A stretch of 64,000 bases of DNA from Azospirillum sp. 51_20 (GCA_001917175.1 MNTV01000020.1:21085-85084), one strand, 5' to 3'; shown: positions 1 to 8,358, counted from the stretch's first letter. The notes: generated from the letters alone by a model not told the origin. Made by a program: numbers and translations.

Positions 1-790
1 CCGCAGCCTTGAAAATCCGGCTGACTTTCTCGCTTACCTCCTTGTCCTGAAGGAAACTGTTATCCTCGGGAATGTAAGGACCGCCGCTGCCGGCTTTCCG
101 CTTGTCGTTGGCCAGCGCGTTAAAATACAGCCCCTTCTTTTTCAAAGGCACGTTAATCGCCTTTACCGCGCTTTTGATCTTGCCGATTTCCTTTTCCGAG
201 ATTTTGGCTACCCGTTCCAAAATCTCCGCTTCCGCCTCTTTGATGTCCTCCACCGTTTTTTGCAGTTCAATCAGCTGTTCCCGCAGCTGGTCGCGCTCGG
301 AAATGGCGATGTCGCGCTGCAGCGAAATTTCGTTCATGTTGGCCTTTTCCGCCAGCTTTTCGGTATTGATCCATTTCACCTGGGTGGTAATCTGCTTGAT
401 CTTGTCTTCCACCAGCGCCGCCTGCTTCTGATACTGCCCGAGGTTGAGTTCCGAAGTTTTGGCATTGTCCAGCGTCTTGATCATGTCGGCAATGTTGCCC
501 TGCAGGGTGACAAAGTCGCCCATCAGGTCGACATAGGCATCACGGGTGGCGATCAGCTCGTTGTTCTTCTTGACGATGATCATGTCCGAACGGTGATACA
601 TATGATAATAGTAAAAGCTCCAGACGCCGACGAACACAACCAAAAACAGGAAAATCACCTGCATTTTGGAAGAAATCGTAAACACCTTCGCCCGGCCGTT
701 GCTCCGAAAGATGATCTCCTTGGCGGAGAAAAAGGATTTTTTGGCGGCATACTGCATCGGTTCGGGAATTGACTTTTTGGCTTTTTTCAT
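1..790 (-). CDS. M23-type metallopeptidase, N-terminal part (cut by window edge)
   Basis: Reads leftwards from ATG at 790 and is still open at base 1, so only about 263 N-terminal residues are visible. They show a basic cytoplasmic N-terminus, one membrane segment at about residues 44-61, then a long charged heptad-like stretch (about 75-225) ending in GPYIPED. This is the architecture of the DUF5930-type N-terminal region of alphaproteobacterial M23 peptidoglycan endopeptidases, whose catalytic LytM domain would lie outside the window. The peptidase activity is inferred from that architecture; no catalytic residues are visible. A membrane-anchored coiled-coil protein without a peptidase domain is the alternative. 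Confidence 0.6.
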   Translation of the reverse strand, partial: MKKAKKSIPEPMQYAAKKSFFSAKEIIFRSNGRAKVFTISSKMQVIFLFLVVFVGVWSFYYYHMYHRSDMIIVKKNNELIATRDAYVDLMGDFVTLQGNIADMIKTLDNAKTSELNLGQYQKQAALVEDKIKQITTQVKWINTEKLAEKANMNEISLQRDIAISERDQLREQLIELQKTVEDIKEAEAEILERVAKISEKEIGKIKSAVKAINVPLKKKGLYFNALANDKRKAGSGGPYIPEDNSFLQDKEVSEKVSRIFKAA

Positions 791-926
791 AAAATTCCAT
801 CACCATGTAAGCGGAAAAAGATTTTTCCGTTAATTAAAAGTTAACTATATATAGCAAAAAAAAATAAAAAAATACAGACTTTTTTTATCAGTCGTTAAAA
901 ACCCCGCTTCCAAACGGCATCGCGGA
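791..926. other. AT-rich intergenic spacer
   Basis: Strongly A/T-rich spacer between two leftward genes. It probably carries the promoter of the M23 gene, but no hexamer pair stands out and no terminator-grade hairpin was found. Confidence 0.4.
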
Positions 927-1238
927 TCATTCGTCCAAAATCACGAACTCGTCGTCACCGACAAAATTTAACACAATCCGCGCCCTTTCGTCCAACAAAT
1001 CTAAATCCAGACTGTCCGGCGAAAGCAGCCGCACCTCTTCCGCCAGACGTTCCTTTTTGACCCTGTACTGCTTGGCCAGCGTACGGGCATATTCGACTTC
1101 GTGACGCAGGTACAAATACTTGCGAATCCCGCGCTCTCCGTAGAATGCGTAGAATCCGAAATAGAAAATCACCAGCGTAAACGCGATGTATATTCCCGAA
1201 CTTTTCAACCTGCTTTTCAGATCAAACAAAAAACCCAT
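927..1238 (-). CDS. ftsB: FtsB/DivIC-type septum formation initiator
   Basis: Encodes 103 residues: a short cytoplasmic N-terminus (MGFLFDLKSR), a single membrane segment at about residues 17-35, and a charged coiled coil at about 40-72. This is the size and layout of FtsB/DivIC proteins, which bridge FtsL and FtsQ in the divisome and help activate septal peptidoglycan synthesis. In many alphaproteobacteria ftsB lies next to eno; here enolase is 57 kb away. The family assignment rests on architecture plus the overall look of the sequence, since FtsB proteins are weakly conserved. Confidence 0.65.
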   Translation of the reverse strand: MGFLFDLKSRLKSSGIYIAFTLVIFYFGFYAFYGERGIRKYLYLRHEVEYARTLAKQYRVKKERLAEEVRLLSPDSLDLDLLDERARIVLNFVGDDEFVILDE

Positions 1239-1311
1239 ACCAAGACTCTGCTTTGTTGTTACAGAGTCGGATATTAGACAAATTTTGTTAATATTTGGTT
1301 ACGCCGCCCGC

Positions 1312-1719
1312 TCAGTAGGCAACGCAGTTGTTGCCCTTCCACCGCCAGGCGCGGACGATGCCGTCTTCCACCAGAAACGAGGTCTGGCACACATATTCGA
1401 CCGTATAGCCGAAACTCTGTTCAAACGGATAAAAGTCGTAATCGCCGGTAAACGGGGAATAAACCACTTCCTGACCGGGAACAAAAGTGTTGCCGTAAAT
1501 ATAATATTCCGAAGGAACATAAGACTGGTCGACTTTGGTATAGGTAATCACCCGGCTGCTGTCGTCGATGATCTTAGCTGCCGATGGCTTGCCGAATTTG
1601 GCTTCCACTTTTCCAACCGGCTGGTCAAGAAAGGAATCCAGTTCCCGATTGTACTTTTTCTCCGAGGCGCAGCCGCACAAAAGCGCCGCCGCCGACAAGC
1701 CCAAAATCAGTTTTTTCAT
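1312..1719 (-). CDS. Small predicted lipoprotein
   Basis: Encodes 135 residues with a lipoprotein signal: KK near the N-terminus, a hydrophobic run, and a lipobox-like LCGC with the probable acylated Cys at residue 17. The mature part is rich in Tyr and acidic residues, with an EAKFGKPS segment resembling the start of SmpA/BamE-like folds (weak similarity). Only three cysteines lie beyond the lipobox region, too few to assign disulfides. Function unknown; envelope location is inferred from the signal. It reads in the same direction as the ftsB-like gene, about 70 bp upstream of it. Confidence 0.6.
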   Translation of the reverse strand: MKKLILGLSAAALLCGCASEKKYNRELDSFLDQPVGKVEAKFGKPSAAKIIDDSSRVITYTKVDQSYVPSEYYIYGNTFVPGQEVVYSPFTGDYDFYPFEQSFGYTVEYVCQTSFLVEDGIVRAWRWKGNNCVAY

Positions 1720-1830
1720 GTTTTTTCTCCTGCTTTGATAAAATTCAGCTTACGGAATTTTAAATAAGCAGGCGGAAAACGTTTTCAAGCTCCGCGACGC
1801 AAAGGCCTCCGCTCCCTGCCGGACGTTTTT

Positions 1831-2325
1831 TCAGATCCTGCAGTCGCGGCCGGACGCGGGCAGCAGTGCCGGCGGCAGCTTTCCGTCCCCCTTTTGCAAA
1901 CCGCGGCGAGTCGCTTCCATCCGCGCCCGCAGGATTCCCTCCGCGTCGACAGGCTCAAACAGCGGCAGCCGGATCAGCAGTTTCGCTCCTTCCGGCATCC
2001 GGTCGATTTCTTTCAGCTGAGGAGCAAAGATTTCCCGGTTGATGCGTATATGAGTCGTTTTGTGAAGCACCGTCAGATTGGTAAAGGAATTGACGTCTTC
2101 GGATTCGCTGCCGGCAATCGGAAAGATATGATGAACGTCCAAATCGGCCGGCAGGTGTCCGAGCTTGGCCTCCTCAATCTCCCGGTCGTTCAAAACCCCG
2201 TCAAACTGGTTGGTGTAGGCCAGATACTTGATGAACATCCGGCGCACATGACGCTCGAAGAAACGGCGGTTATGCCTTCTTGTTTCAGGAGAAACCTTGG
2301 TAAATACAACTTCTTTAAATTCCAT
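1831..2325 (-). CDS. HNH-like protein
   Basis: Encodes 164 residues from ATG at 2325. A longer reading frame continues upstream to 2652 but is only the shadow of tadA. The core holds an HNH-type signature: DVHHIFP (His65-His66), then FTNLTVLHKTTH with Asn83, His88 and His92. This matches the layout of HNH nucleases found with DUF262 or as stand-alone proteins. Arg- and His-rich residues before it could contact nucleic acid. No partner methylase or restriction subunit is nearby; it lies just downstream of tadA. Nuclease activity is a family inference, and a domesticated role is possible. Confidence 0.6.
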   Translation of the reverse strand: MEFKEVVFTKVSPETRRHNRRFFERHVRRMFIKYLAYTNQFDGVLNDREIEEAKLGHLPADLDVHHIFPIAGSESEDVNSFTNLTVLHKTTHIRINREIFAPQLKEIDRMPEGAKLLIRLPLFEPVDAEGILRARMEATRRGLQKGDGKLPPALLPASGRDCRI

Positions 2326-2393
2326 TGCCGCCGTCCGTCCGCCATTGTCGTGATGAGCGAGCTTAACCCGGCGGCATCTTCCCGTCCAGACAT

Positions 2394-2867
2394 TTATTGT
2401 TTTGTCGACAGCTTTTGCCGCTTGCCGCGGAAAAACGCCTTCAGCAGCGCCGACGCCTCGTCCGCCAGCAGACCGCCCTCGACTTCCGGCCGGTGGTGAC
2501 AGGTCGGCGCCTGGTAAAAGCGAACGCCGTTTGCCACCGCGCCGCCCTTGACGTCTTCGGCGCCGAAACGGATTTTCCGTATCCGCATCAGCGAAGCCGC
2601 CGCCGCACACATCGTACAGGGTTCCAGCGTAACGTACAAGTCCAGCCCCCACAGGCGGTTCTGCTTCAGTTTGCGGCAGGCTCGGCGCATTGCCTCCAGC
2701 TCGGCGTGAGCCGCCGCGTCTTTGCCGTGCTCTCCGAGGTTGTGGGCTTTGGCCACCACCACGCCGCCGACCGGATCGACGATCACCGCGCCGACCGGCA
2801 CCTCGTCGGCGCGAAAGGCTTTTTCAGCCTCTTTCAGGGCCATTTTCATATAATCTTCAGGATTCAT
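2394..2867 (-). CDS. tadA: tRNA-specific adenosine deaminase
   Basis: A 157-residue cytidine/deoxycytidylate-deaminase-fold protein. The zinc site is complete: His54-Ala55-Glu56 in AHAELEAM and Cys84/Cys87 in PCTMC. TadA deaminates adenosine-34 to inosine in the anticodon of tRNA-Arg(ACG), allowing one tRNA to read CGU, CGC and CGA. Length and the N-terminal DEVPVGAV segment fit the bacterial family. It is divergent from the rRNA pseudouridine synthase gene to its right, with about 60 bp between the start codons. Confidence 0.9.
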   Translation of the reverse strand: MNPEDYMKMALKEAEKAFRADEVPVGAVIVDPVGGVVVAKAHNLGEHGKDAAAHAELEAMRRACRKLKQNRLWGLDLYVTLEPCTMCAAAASLMRIRKIRFGAEDVKGGAVANGVRFYQAPTCHHRPEVEGGLLADEASALLKAFFRGKRQKLSTKQ

Positions 2868-2927
2868 CTTTATTTTTCTTTCTTTTCGTTTATTATAGGC
2901 ACAAATTTATCAAGGAAGCATTAAAAA

Positions 2928-3650
2928 ATGAGCGAAAGACTGGCCAAATTCATTGCCCGCTCGGGGGTCTGCTCCCGCCGCGCGGCAGAAGAACTGATAT
3001 TGCAGAAAAGAATTACCGTCAACGGGGAAATCGTCGATTCCCCCGCATTCAACGTTGACGGCAGCGAAAAAATCCTGCTTGACGGGGAAAAGCTGCCGAC
3101 GGTCGAAACCACCCGGCTGTGGCTCTATTACAAACCGGTCGGCCTGGTCACCACCCACAAGGACACCGCCGGCCGTCCAACGGTGTTCGACAATCTGCCG
3201 GCAGGCCTGCCAAGGGTCATCTCGGTCGGCCGGCTGGACCTTAATTCCGAAGGCCTGCTGCTCCTGACCAACAACGGCGAACTTTCGCGCATGCTTGAGC
3301 TGCCGCAAAACGGCTGGAGCCGTCGTTACAAAGTCAAAGTGCACGGCCGCGTCAGCCAAAACAAAATCGATTCGCTGACCGGCGGCGTCACCATCGACGG
3401 AATCAATTACGGACCGGTCAAAATCGTCTCGGGCGAAAGCCAGGGAACCAACAGCTGGCTGACAATTACCCTGCAGGAAGGCAAAAACCGCGAAATCCGC
3501 CGCCTGATGAAACATGTCGGTCTGGAAGTCGCCCGCCTGATCCGTCTTTCCTACGGCCCTTTCCAGCTCGGCGGCCTGAAAAAAGGCGAAGTCCGGGAAG
3601 TGCCGCAGAAAGTTTTGAAAGAACAGCTGGGAGAAAAATTCAAATTATGA
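2928..3650 (+). CDS. rluB: 23S/16S rRNA pseudouridine synthase, RsuA/RluB/E/F family
   Basis: Encodes 240 residues. An S4-like RNA-binding domain comes first (RLAKFIARSGVCSRRAAEEL, residues 4-23), followed by the catalytic domain with GRLDLNSEGLLLLTN; Asp104 is the probable nucleophile. LYYKPVGLVTT is the usual second family motif. The enzyme isomerises a uridine in rRNA. The exact site cannot be read from sequence, so rluB rather than rsuA or rluF is the best guess. Its stop overlaps the rsmD start (TTATGA), so the two rRNA modification genes are translationally coupled. Confidence 0.8.
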   Translation: MSERLAKFIARSGVCSRRAAEELILQKRITVNGEIVDSPAFNVDGSEKILLDGEKLPTVETTRLWLYYKPVGLVTTHKDTAGRPTVFDNLPAGLPRVISVGRLDLNSEGLLLLTNNGELSRMLELPQNGWSRRYKVKVHGRVSQNKIDSLTGGVTIDGINYGPVKIVSGESQGTNSWLTITLQEGKNREIRRLMKHVGLEVARLIRLSYGPFQLGGLKKGEVREVPQKVLKEQLGEKFKL

Positions 3651-4195
3651 GAATCATCGGCGGCCTCTACCGCGGCAAAAAGCTGTTGTCTCCGCGCTCG
3701 GCAAATATCCGTCCCACCGCCGACCAGGCGCGGGAAGCCGTTTTCAACATCCTTTCTTCCCGGCTTGACAAACCGTGGAACGAACTTTCAATGGCAGATG
3801 TTTTTACCGGCAGCGGCGCCTTTGCCCTTGAAGCCGTATCCCGCGGCGTGCGCGACGCAACGCTGGTCGACCTCGACCTGACCGACGCCGCCCGCAACGC
3901 CGCCCTCTTTCCGGCGGAAAAAGGGAAAATCCGTCTGCTGAAGGCCGACGCCGCCCGGCTGCCGGCTGCTCCAACGCCGTTTGACCTCATTTTTCTCGAC
4001 GCCCCCTATCACAAGGGACTGAGCGAAAAAGCGCTGGCCTCGCTTTCAAAACAAAACTGGATCGGCCCGGATTCCCTTTGCGTGGTCGAACAGGCTCGCG
4101 ATGAAAAACTCCTTTTGCCCGGCGGTCTGGAAATCGTTGACGAACGCGCCTACGGCATTGCCCGCTTTCTTTTCATACGTAAACAAAGCGCCTGA
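3647..4195 (+). CDS. rsmD: 16S rRNA (guanine-966-N2)-methyltransferase
   Basis: Encodes 182 residues. MRIIGGLYRGKKL and RPTADQAREAVFN are hallmark N-terminal RsmD motifs. The SAM-binding motif is VFTGSGAFALEA (residues 52-63), and the catalytic motif is DAPY (118-121) where most relatives have DPPY or DPPF. The protein methylates G966 of 16S rRNA during 30S assembly. Its start overlaps the upstream pseudouridine synthase stop. The last codons and the stop lie inside the first unit of a 50-bp tandem duplication. Confidence 0.88.
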   Translation: MRIIGGLYRGKKLLSPRSANIRPTADQAREAVFNILSSRLDKPWNELSMADVFTGSGAFALEAVSRGVRDATLVDLDLTDAARNAALFPAEKGKIRLLKADAARLPAAPTPFDLIFLDAPYHKGLSEKALASLSKQNWIGPDSLCVVEQARDEKLLLPGGLEIVDERAYGIARFLFIRKQSA

Positions 4196-4297
4196 CTTCC
4201 TCCACGGATAAAATGCCCGGCTTCTACCGCAGACAAAGCGCCTGACTTCCTCCGCGGATAAAATGCCCGGCTTCTACCGCAGACAAAGCTCTTGACT
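4183..4297 (+). repeat. 50-bp tandem duplication plus partial third unit
   Basis: Unit 1 (4183-4232) and unit 2 (4233-4282) differ at one base (CCACGG versus CCGCGG). A third unit begins at 4283 and diverges after about 15 bases. Unit 1 begins within the last five codons of rsmD, so the rsmD C-terminal codons and stop have been duplicated into the spacer. This looks like recent slippage or unequal recombination. Confidence 0.9.
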
Positions 4298-4351
4298 TTT
4301 GTCTAATTTTTCACTAATATTTTCTCAATTCACCAAACTATTTTTTATATT

Positions 4352-4735
4352 ATGATACCTGTAAAAGATTTTGCGGAAGTTCTTTCGCTTCACGCAGCAT
4401 TGTCGCTGTCCGTCGTCCTGGCTCTTTTGGTACTGTATTACGCAATATCTCCGGCAACGGACGATGACAATGGCAAGTTATGGAAAAATATCAGGCTGTT
4501 GCCCGATTGTCCCCGGCTTTATCAGTTATTGCTGCTGGGACCGAACATTTTGTTCTTCTGGTGGCTGATATGCTTGAAAGGCTGCTCTTTATGGTGGCTT
4601 TCGGCAATTGTCGTCGGTCTGCCGCTCAGTGCCTTTCTCATCAGAACGGCAACGAGTTTTCTCGCGTTTGTCATATTGGCGGCAAAACGGGTGATCGGAT
4701 ACTGTTTCGGCCTGTATCCCGAGAGATGGTTCTGA
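4352..4735 (+). CDS. Small multi-pass membrane protein (paralog 1)
   Basis: Encodes 127 residues, strongly hydrophobic, with about three to four membrane segments (about 15-33, 58-76, 80-95, 97-118). It ends in FGLYPERWF. The next gene has the same size, layout and an aromatic terminus (IFRLNWF), so the pair arose by duplication. No recognised domain. The start at 4352 follows an AT-rich leader with no strong Shine-Dalgarno site. Confidence 0.6.
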   Translation: MIPVKDFAEVLSLHAALSLSVVLALLVLYYAISPATDDDNGKLWKNIRLLPDCPRLYQLLLLGPNILFFWWLICLKGCSLWWLSAIVVGLPLSAFLIRTATSFLAFVILAAKRVIGYCFGLYPERWF

Positions 4736-4772
4736 AATCAACTGATGTTTCATATTCATTAAATTTTTTATT

Positions 4773-5177
4773 ATGATTACAATTTCTTTGAGAAGCGTTG
4801 CCGAAGCATTTGTCGGTTTCGCCTGGTGGGCCAGCTTTTCGGTTCTGGTGCTGATGGTTGTTTTAAGCGTCATCGCCGTTGTCTGCGGACATTACGACGA
4901 CAAAGGCTATTGGCCGAAAAAAGCGCTGAAAATCACCGTTCTCGGCAAAAGCCGGCAGTGGTTCCGCGTCACGCTGCTGATCACCAACATCGCATGCTGC
5001 GTATGGCTGCTCGGCTGCCACGACTATTCGCCCTGGATACTGGCGGTTCCGCTGGTCAGCTATCCGCTGAGCGGCATCGTCGTTACCTGGGTTACCCGCC
5101 TGCTGGCCGTTTTCAGCTGGCTGTTGGCCAAAAGCATTGAGTACTACCTGAAGATTTTCCGGTTAAACTGGTTCTGA
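4773..5177 (+). CDS. Small multi-pass membrane protein (paralog 2)
   Basis: Encodes 134 residues, paralogous to the preceding gene. Shared features are a first membrane helix after a short polar start, a soluble loop with aspartates and a KKALK-type basic stretch (about 45-60), a W-L-x-C-helix, a P-L-S-hydrophobic segment, and a C-terminus ending FRLNWF. It has three to four predicted membrane segments. About 40 bp separate it from paralog 1, and a strong terminator follows, so the two probably form a bicistronic unit. Function unknown. Confidence 0.6.
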   Translation: MITISLRSVAEAFVGFAWWASFSVLVLMVVLSVIAVVCGHYDDKGYWPKKALKITVLGKSRQWFRVTLLITNIACCVWLLGCHDYSPWILAVPLVSYPLSGIVVTWVTRLLAVFSWLLAKSIEYYLKIFRLNWF

Positions 5178-5198
5178 TTCAGGAAGTATCCGCAACAA

Positions 5199-5235
5199 AA
5201 CACCGCCTGCCTTCCCGGCAGACGGTGTTTTTTTT
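5199..5235 (+). terminator. Rho-independent terminator
   Basis: Hairpin AACACCGCCTGCC / GGCAGACGGTGTT (one mismatch) followed by a run of T. It closes the membrane-protein pair. Confidence 0.85.
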
Positions 5236-5267
5236 CGGCGGCCGTGCTTTGTCCGGCCTTTTTCATG

Positions 5268-6041
5268 TCAGGCCTTTTTCTCTTTTTCCGCCGCCAGATT
5301 GGCTGCCGTATAAGGATAGTTTTTTACCGTTTCGGCATTCAGTTCGGCACATTTTGCCTCGATTTTTGCCTGCAATTCTTCAATAAAGGCATTTTTGTCA
5401 TCGCCCGGCATCATCGGTTCCATAAACTCGACGATCACTTTGCCGGGAAAATGCCGGGTCGAGCTCCGCGGCCAGAACATGCCGGTGTTAAGCGCCACCG
5501 GAATCACCGGCAGTTTCAGATTCTGCGCCATGAACAAAAAGCCCGGCTTATACTTCTGCGTGGTTCCCGGTTTCATCCGGTGTCCTTCGGGGAAAATAAT
5601 GATCGGGCGTTTTTCTTCCACCCGTTTTTTAGCCGCCGCCAGCATTTTCTTCATGGCCCGCGCGCCCGCGCCGCGGTCGACCGGGATCAGCCCGTACAGC
5701 CACTGCGCCCAGCCGAAGAAAGGAATATAGGTCAGTTCCTTTTTCAAAATCATCACCCCGCGGGTAATGATGGTCGTCATTGCGTAAGTTTCCAGCGCCG
5801 ATTCGTGCTTGCTGGCATAAACCGCACGCTCCTGATCAATATACTGCCGGCCGCGCACTTCAATTTCAATGCCGCCGAAAACCCGCAGTCCCCACAAAGC
5901 GATCCGCAGCAGCAACCGGTTCCAAAAGAAAACCACCCACTTTTGCGGCACAAACCAGCCGAACACACAGGTCGCTACCACGCCGAATCCGATCCAGAAA
6001 TAAATCCAGATTGTTCCCAGCCACGATCGAATAAAAAACAT
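5268..6041 (-). CDS. plsC: 1-acyl-sn-glycerol-3-phosphate acyltransferase
   Basis: Encodes 257 residues with N-terminal membrane segments (about 10-32 and 36-55) and a PlsC domain. Motif I is KHESALE (His79), where Glu84 replaces the usual Asp of HX4D. Motif III is FPEGHRMKPG (150-159), with His where EGTR is common. The enzyme transfers an acyl chain to lysophosphatidic acid to give phosphatidic acid at the inner membrane. It follows the DUF218 gene with a 1-bp gap, in a conserved alphaproteobacterial order downstream of ftsEX. The HX4E variation is conservative; activity is expected. Confidence 0.82.
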   Translation of the reverse strand: MFFIRSWLGTIWIYFWIGFGVVATCVFGWFVPQKWVVFFWNRLLLRIALWGLRVFGGIEIEVRGRQYIDQERAVYASKHESALETYAMTTIITRGVMILKKELTYIPFFGWAQWLYGLIPVDRGAGARAMKKMLAAAKKRVEEKRPIIIFPEGHRMKPGTTQKYKPGFLFMAQNLKLPVIPVALNTGMFWPRSSTRHFPGKVIVEFMEPMMPGDDKNAFIEELQAKIEAKCAELNAETVKNYPYTAANLAAEKEKKA

Positions 6042-6042
6042 T

Positions 6043-6627
6043 TCAGTCCTCCTTCAGTCTGCCGATGCGGTTTTTAATCCACACGTATAAAAACTTGTTG
6101 TATTCCGATGCGATCAGAACAAAGCTGCGCCAGCTCCGCCACCAGTTTTTCCGCACCCGTTCCGAATAAACCGGATGCGCCAGAATCGTCACTTCCCGGT
6201 TGTTGGCGCGAAACTCCGCCATGCTGCGCGGCATATGGTAGTTGGACGTCACCAGCCGGATCGAACGGATGTTGTTTTTTTTCACCCAGGCGGCCGCCTC
6301 AATCGCATTTTCCACCGTATTGGTCGATTTCTCGTCAAGCGTAATCTCCCGGGAAGTGGTAATTTTGACATCTTGGCGTTTTTTCAGGGTTTCCAGCGAA
6401 GTGCCTCTCGACACGCCCGAAATCAAAAGCTGCTCGGCGCTGCCCCGATTGAGCAGCCGCACCGCCTCGCCGATCCGGTTGCGGCCGCCGGTCAAAACCA
6501 CGATCGCGTCGGTTTTGGCATCGGCGTCTGTCCGCAGATGGTTGATGGTATAGCCGAACCCGATCATGCCGCCCAGCCAGACGCAGATTCCGATAAGCAA
6601 CGCATGACAAACGGTTCTTTTTAACAT
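6043..6627 (-). CDS. DUF218 (YdcF/SanA/ElyC) family membrane protein
   Basis: Encodes 194 residues with one N-terminal membrane helix (about 7-27) followed by a DUF218 domain with IVVLTGGRNRIGEAVRLLN and, later, TSNYHMPRSMAEFR. Characterised relatives (SanA, ElyC) affect envelope integrity and the lipid-carrier economy, but the reaction is not established. It lies between ftsX and plsC with gaps of 1-5 bp, so the four genes probably form one leftward operon starting at ftsE. Confidence 0.8.
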   Translation of the reverse strand: MLKRTVCHALLIGICVWLGGMIGFGYTINHLRTDADAKTDAIVVLTGGRNRIGEAVRLLNRGSAEQLLISGVSRGTSLETLKKRQDVKITTSREITLDEKSTNTVENAIEAAAWVKKNNIRSIRLVTSNYHMPRSMAEFRANNREVTILAHPVYSERVRKNWWRSWRSFVLIASEYNKFLYVWIKNRIGRLKED

Positions 6628-6631
6628 CGGC

Positions 6632-7543
6632 TTACATCATCTTTTCCAAAGTGCGCTTGACCGTATAATAAGCGGTCTGCATCGCCACCAGCATCGAAAA
6701 CAGCGGCAGGCTGAAAATCACCGTCCAGGCGCCCCAGGACAGCCGCGCTTCGTTGATGATGCCGCCTTCGATCTGCTGCGCCAGATGGGCGATGACAAAA
6801 ATCGTCGGCACCGCGAACACCACTCCGATCAGCCCGCCCCAGAACCCGAGCACCGCGGTTTTGGCCGCATACTGCTGGGCAATATAAGTATCCTTCGCGC
6901 CGAGCAGGTGCAGAATTTCGATAATGTCCTTATGCAGTCCCAGACTGGTCTGGGTGGAATAGAAAATCGCCCCGGAAGTAATGCCGATCACCAGCGCCAG
7001 AACGCTCAGCGCCAGCATCTTCAAGCCGCTGGCAAAGTTGATCAGCTTGTTTAACCACAGTTTGTGGTTGTCAAGCGAAGCCTGCGGCGCCACCGTCGCC
7101 AGTTTTTCCGCCAGCGCCATAAAATTGATTTCGGCGTCTTTTTTCAGTTTGACGTCAATCAGCCGCGGCATCGGCAGATTGCTGAGGTCCACGTCGTCGC
7201 CGAGCCAGGGTTTCAGCAGCCGTTCCAGCTGGCCGTCGTTCAGCGGAGTCACCTTCTGCACTTCGGGCATCGCCTCCAGCATCGCCGCCGCCCGCTGTTC
7301 CTGAATCAGAGTTTCGTTTTTGGCTTTCAGCTTGTCGACGCCGTTGACCGGAATGATCTGCACCGTCAGCGAACCGAGAATGCTGGAATTCCAGTTAACC
7401 AGCATCGAATTGATGGAAAGCACGCCGGCCAGCGTCACCGCAAACAAAAACACGGCGATTGAAATCATCACCTTCAAAAACAGGTTTGAAGAATCGGTGG
7501 AAAGCGGCAGTTCCCGATGGCGCATGTTGTTATATCTCAGCAT
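6632..7543 (-). CDS. ftsX: Cell-division protein FtsX
   Basis: Encodes 303 residues: a cytoplasmic N-terminus, membrane helix at about 25-47, a periplasmic domain of about 120 residues, then three more helices (about 172-196, 222-250, 268-292). This is the FtsX fold. With FtsE it forms the ABC-type complex that couples the divisome to activation of cell-wall hydrolases. The start overlaps the ftsE stop by 14 bp, showing coupling. Confidence 0.88.
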   Translation of the reverse strand: MLRYNNMRHRELPLSTDSSNLFLKVMISIAVFLFAVTLAGVLSINSMLVNWNSSILGSLTVQIIPVNGVDKLKAKNETLIQEQRAAAMLEAMPEVQKVTPLNDGQLERLLKPWLGDDVDLSNLPMPRLIDVKLKKDAEINFMALAEKLATVAPQASLDNHKLWLNKLINFASGLKMLALSVLALVIGITSGAIFYSTQTSLGLHKDIIEILHLLGAKDTYIAQQYAAKTAVLGFWGGLIGVVFAVPTIFVIAHLAQQIEGGIINEARLSWGAWTVIFSLPLFSMLVAMQTAYYTVKRTLEKMM

Positions 7544-8234
7544 ATTCGTCTCCGTCTTCCGGGTTAATGATCGACAATCCGTGATTTTTAAGATGAATGG
7601 TCGGATAGCGGAATTCCTTGATCAGATTTTCATTATGGGTGGCAATCACCACGGTGGTTCCCAGCTTGTTCAGTTCAACAAACAGCTTCATCAGCTTCGG
7701 CGCAATGTCGTTGTCAACGTTGCCGGTCGGTTCGTCGGCCAAAAGGACGTCGGGTCGGTTGATCACCGCGCGGGCAATCGCCACCCGCTGCTTTTCGCCG
7801 CCCGAAAGCGTCGACGTGATCGCCGAGGTGCTGCGGTCGATTTCCACCCATTTCAAAAGCTCGTTGACCCGTTTGCGGATTTCCTTTTCGTTCATCCCGC
7901 AAACCCTGAGCGGCAACGCCACATTGTCAAAGGCGGAAGAATGCTCAAGCAGGCGGAAGTCCTGAAACACCACCCCGATTCGGCGGCGGAACATCGCCAG
8001 CGAATTGCGGTTGGCGAAATTGACGTTGTTGCCGAACACGCTGACGTTTCCCCTGCTCGGTTTCTGCGCCAGATACATCATGCTTAAAAGCGAAGTTTTG
8101 CCGGCGCCGCTCTTGCCGGTCAGGTAATGGAAAGAGCCCCTTTCCAGCGACAAATTGATATTGCTTAAGATTTCCGGTCCGCGCCCGTAGCGGATGCCGA
8201 CGTTTTCCATCTCAATGATTGGCGTTTTGCTCAT
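7530..8234 (-). CDS. ftsE: Cell-division ATP-binding protein FtsE
   Basis: A 234-residue ABC ATPase with Walker A GKSGAGKTS (40-48), Q-loop VVFQDFRLL (88-96), signature LSGGEKQR (143-150), Walker B LLADEPTGN (164-172) and the H-loop in VVIATHNENLI. The short size, the following ftsX gene and the sequence after the signature identify FtsE. It reads divergently from the zinc-ribbon gene across a 124-bp spacer. Confidence 0.92.
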   Translation of the reverse strand: MSKTPIIEMENVGIRYGRGPEILSNINLSLERGSFHYLTGKSGAGKTSLLSMMYLAQKPSRGNVSVFGNNVNFANRNSLAMFRRRIGVVFQDFRLLEHSSAFDNVALPLRVCGMNEKEIRKRVNELLKWVEIDRSTSAITSTLSGGEKQRVAIARAVINRPDVLLADEPTGNVDNDIAPKLMKLFVELNKLGTTVVIATHNENLIKEFRYPTIHLKNHGLSIINPEDGDEYAEI

Positions 8235-8294
8235 TTCCGGCGAATACTCCTTGGTTTTTTGCTGACTACATACTATAATAATATTATCTTTAAT

Positions 8295-8325
8295 AAAATC
8301 TTTTTTTCGGCAATAAAAAGATTTT
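8295..8325. other. Perfect inverted repeat in divergent spacer
   Basis: An 11-bp perfect stem (AAAATCTTTTT / AAAAAGATTTT) with a 9-nt loop lies between the divergent ftsE and zinc-ribbon genes. It could be a regulator site or a terminator acting on readthrough. The adjacent sequence is rich in TATAAT-like motifs on both strands. Confidence 0.5.
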
Positions 8326-8358
8326 TTACACTAACCGTCAGTTTTATAAGGAAACAAC

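Noticed and set aside
2326..2652. N-terminal extension of the HNH gene
   Set aside because: It is the antisense-frame shadow of tadA, Arg/Gly-rich and without family sequence.
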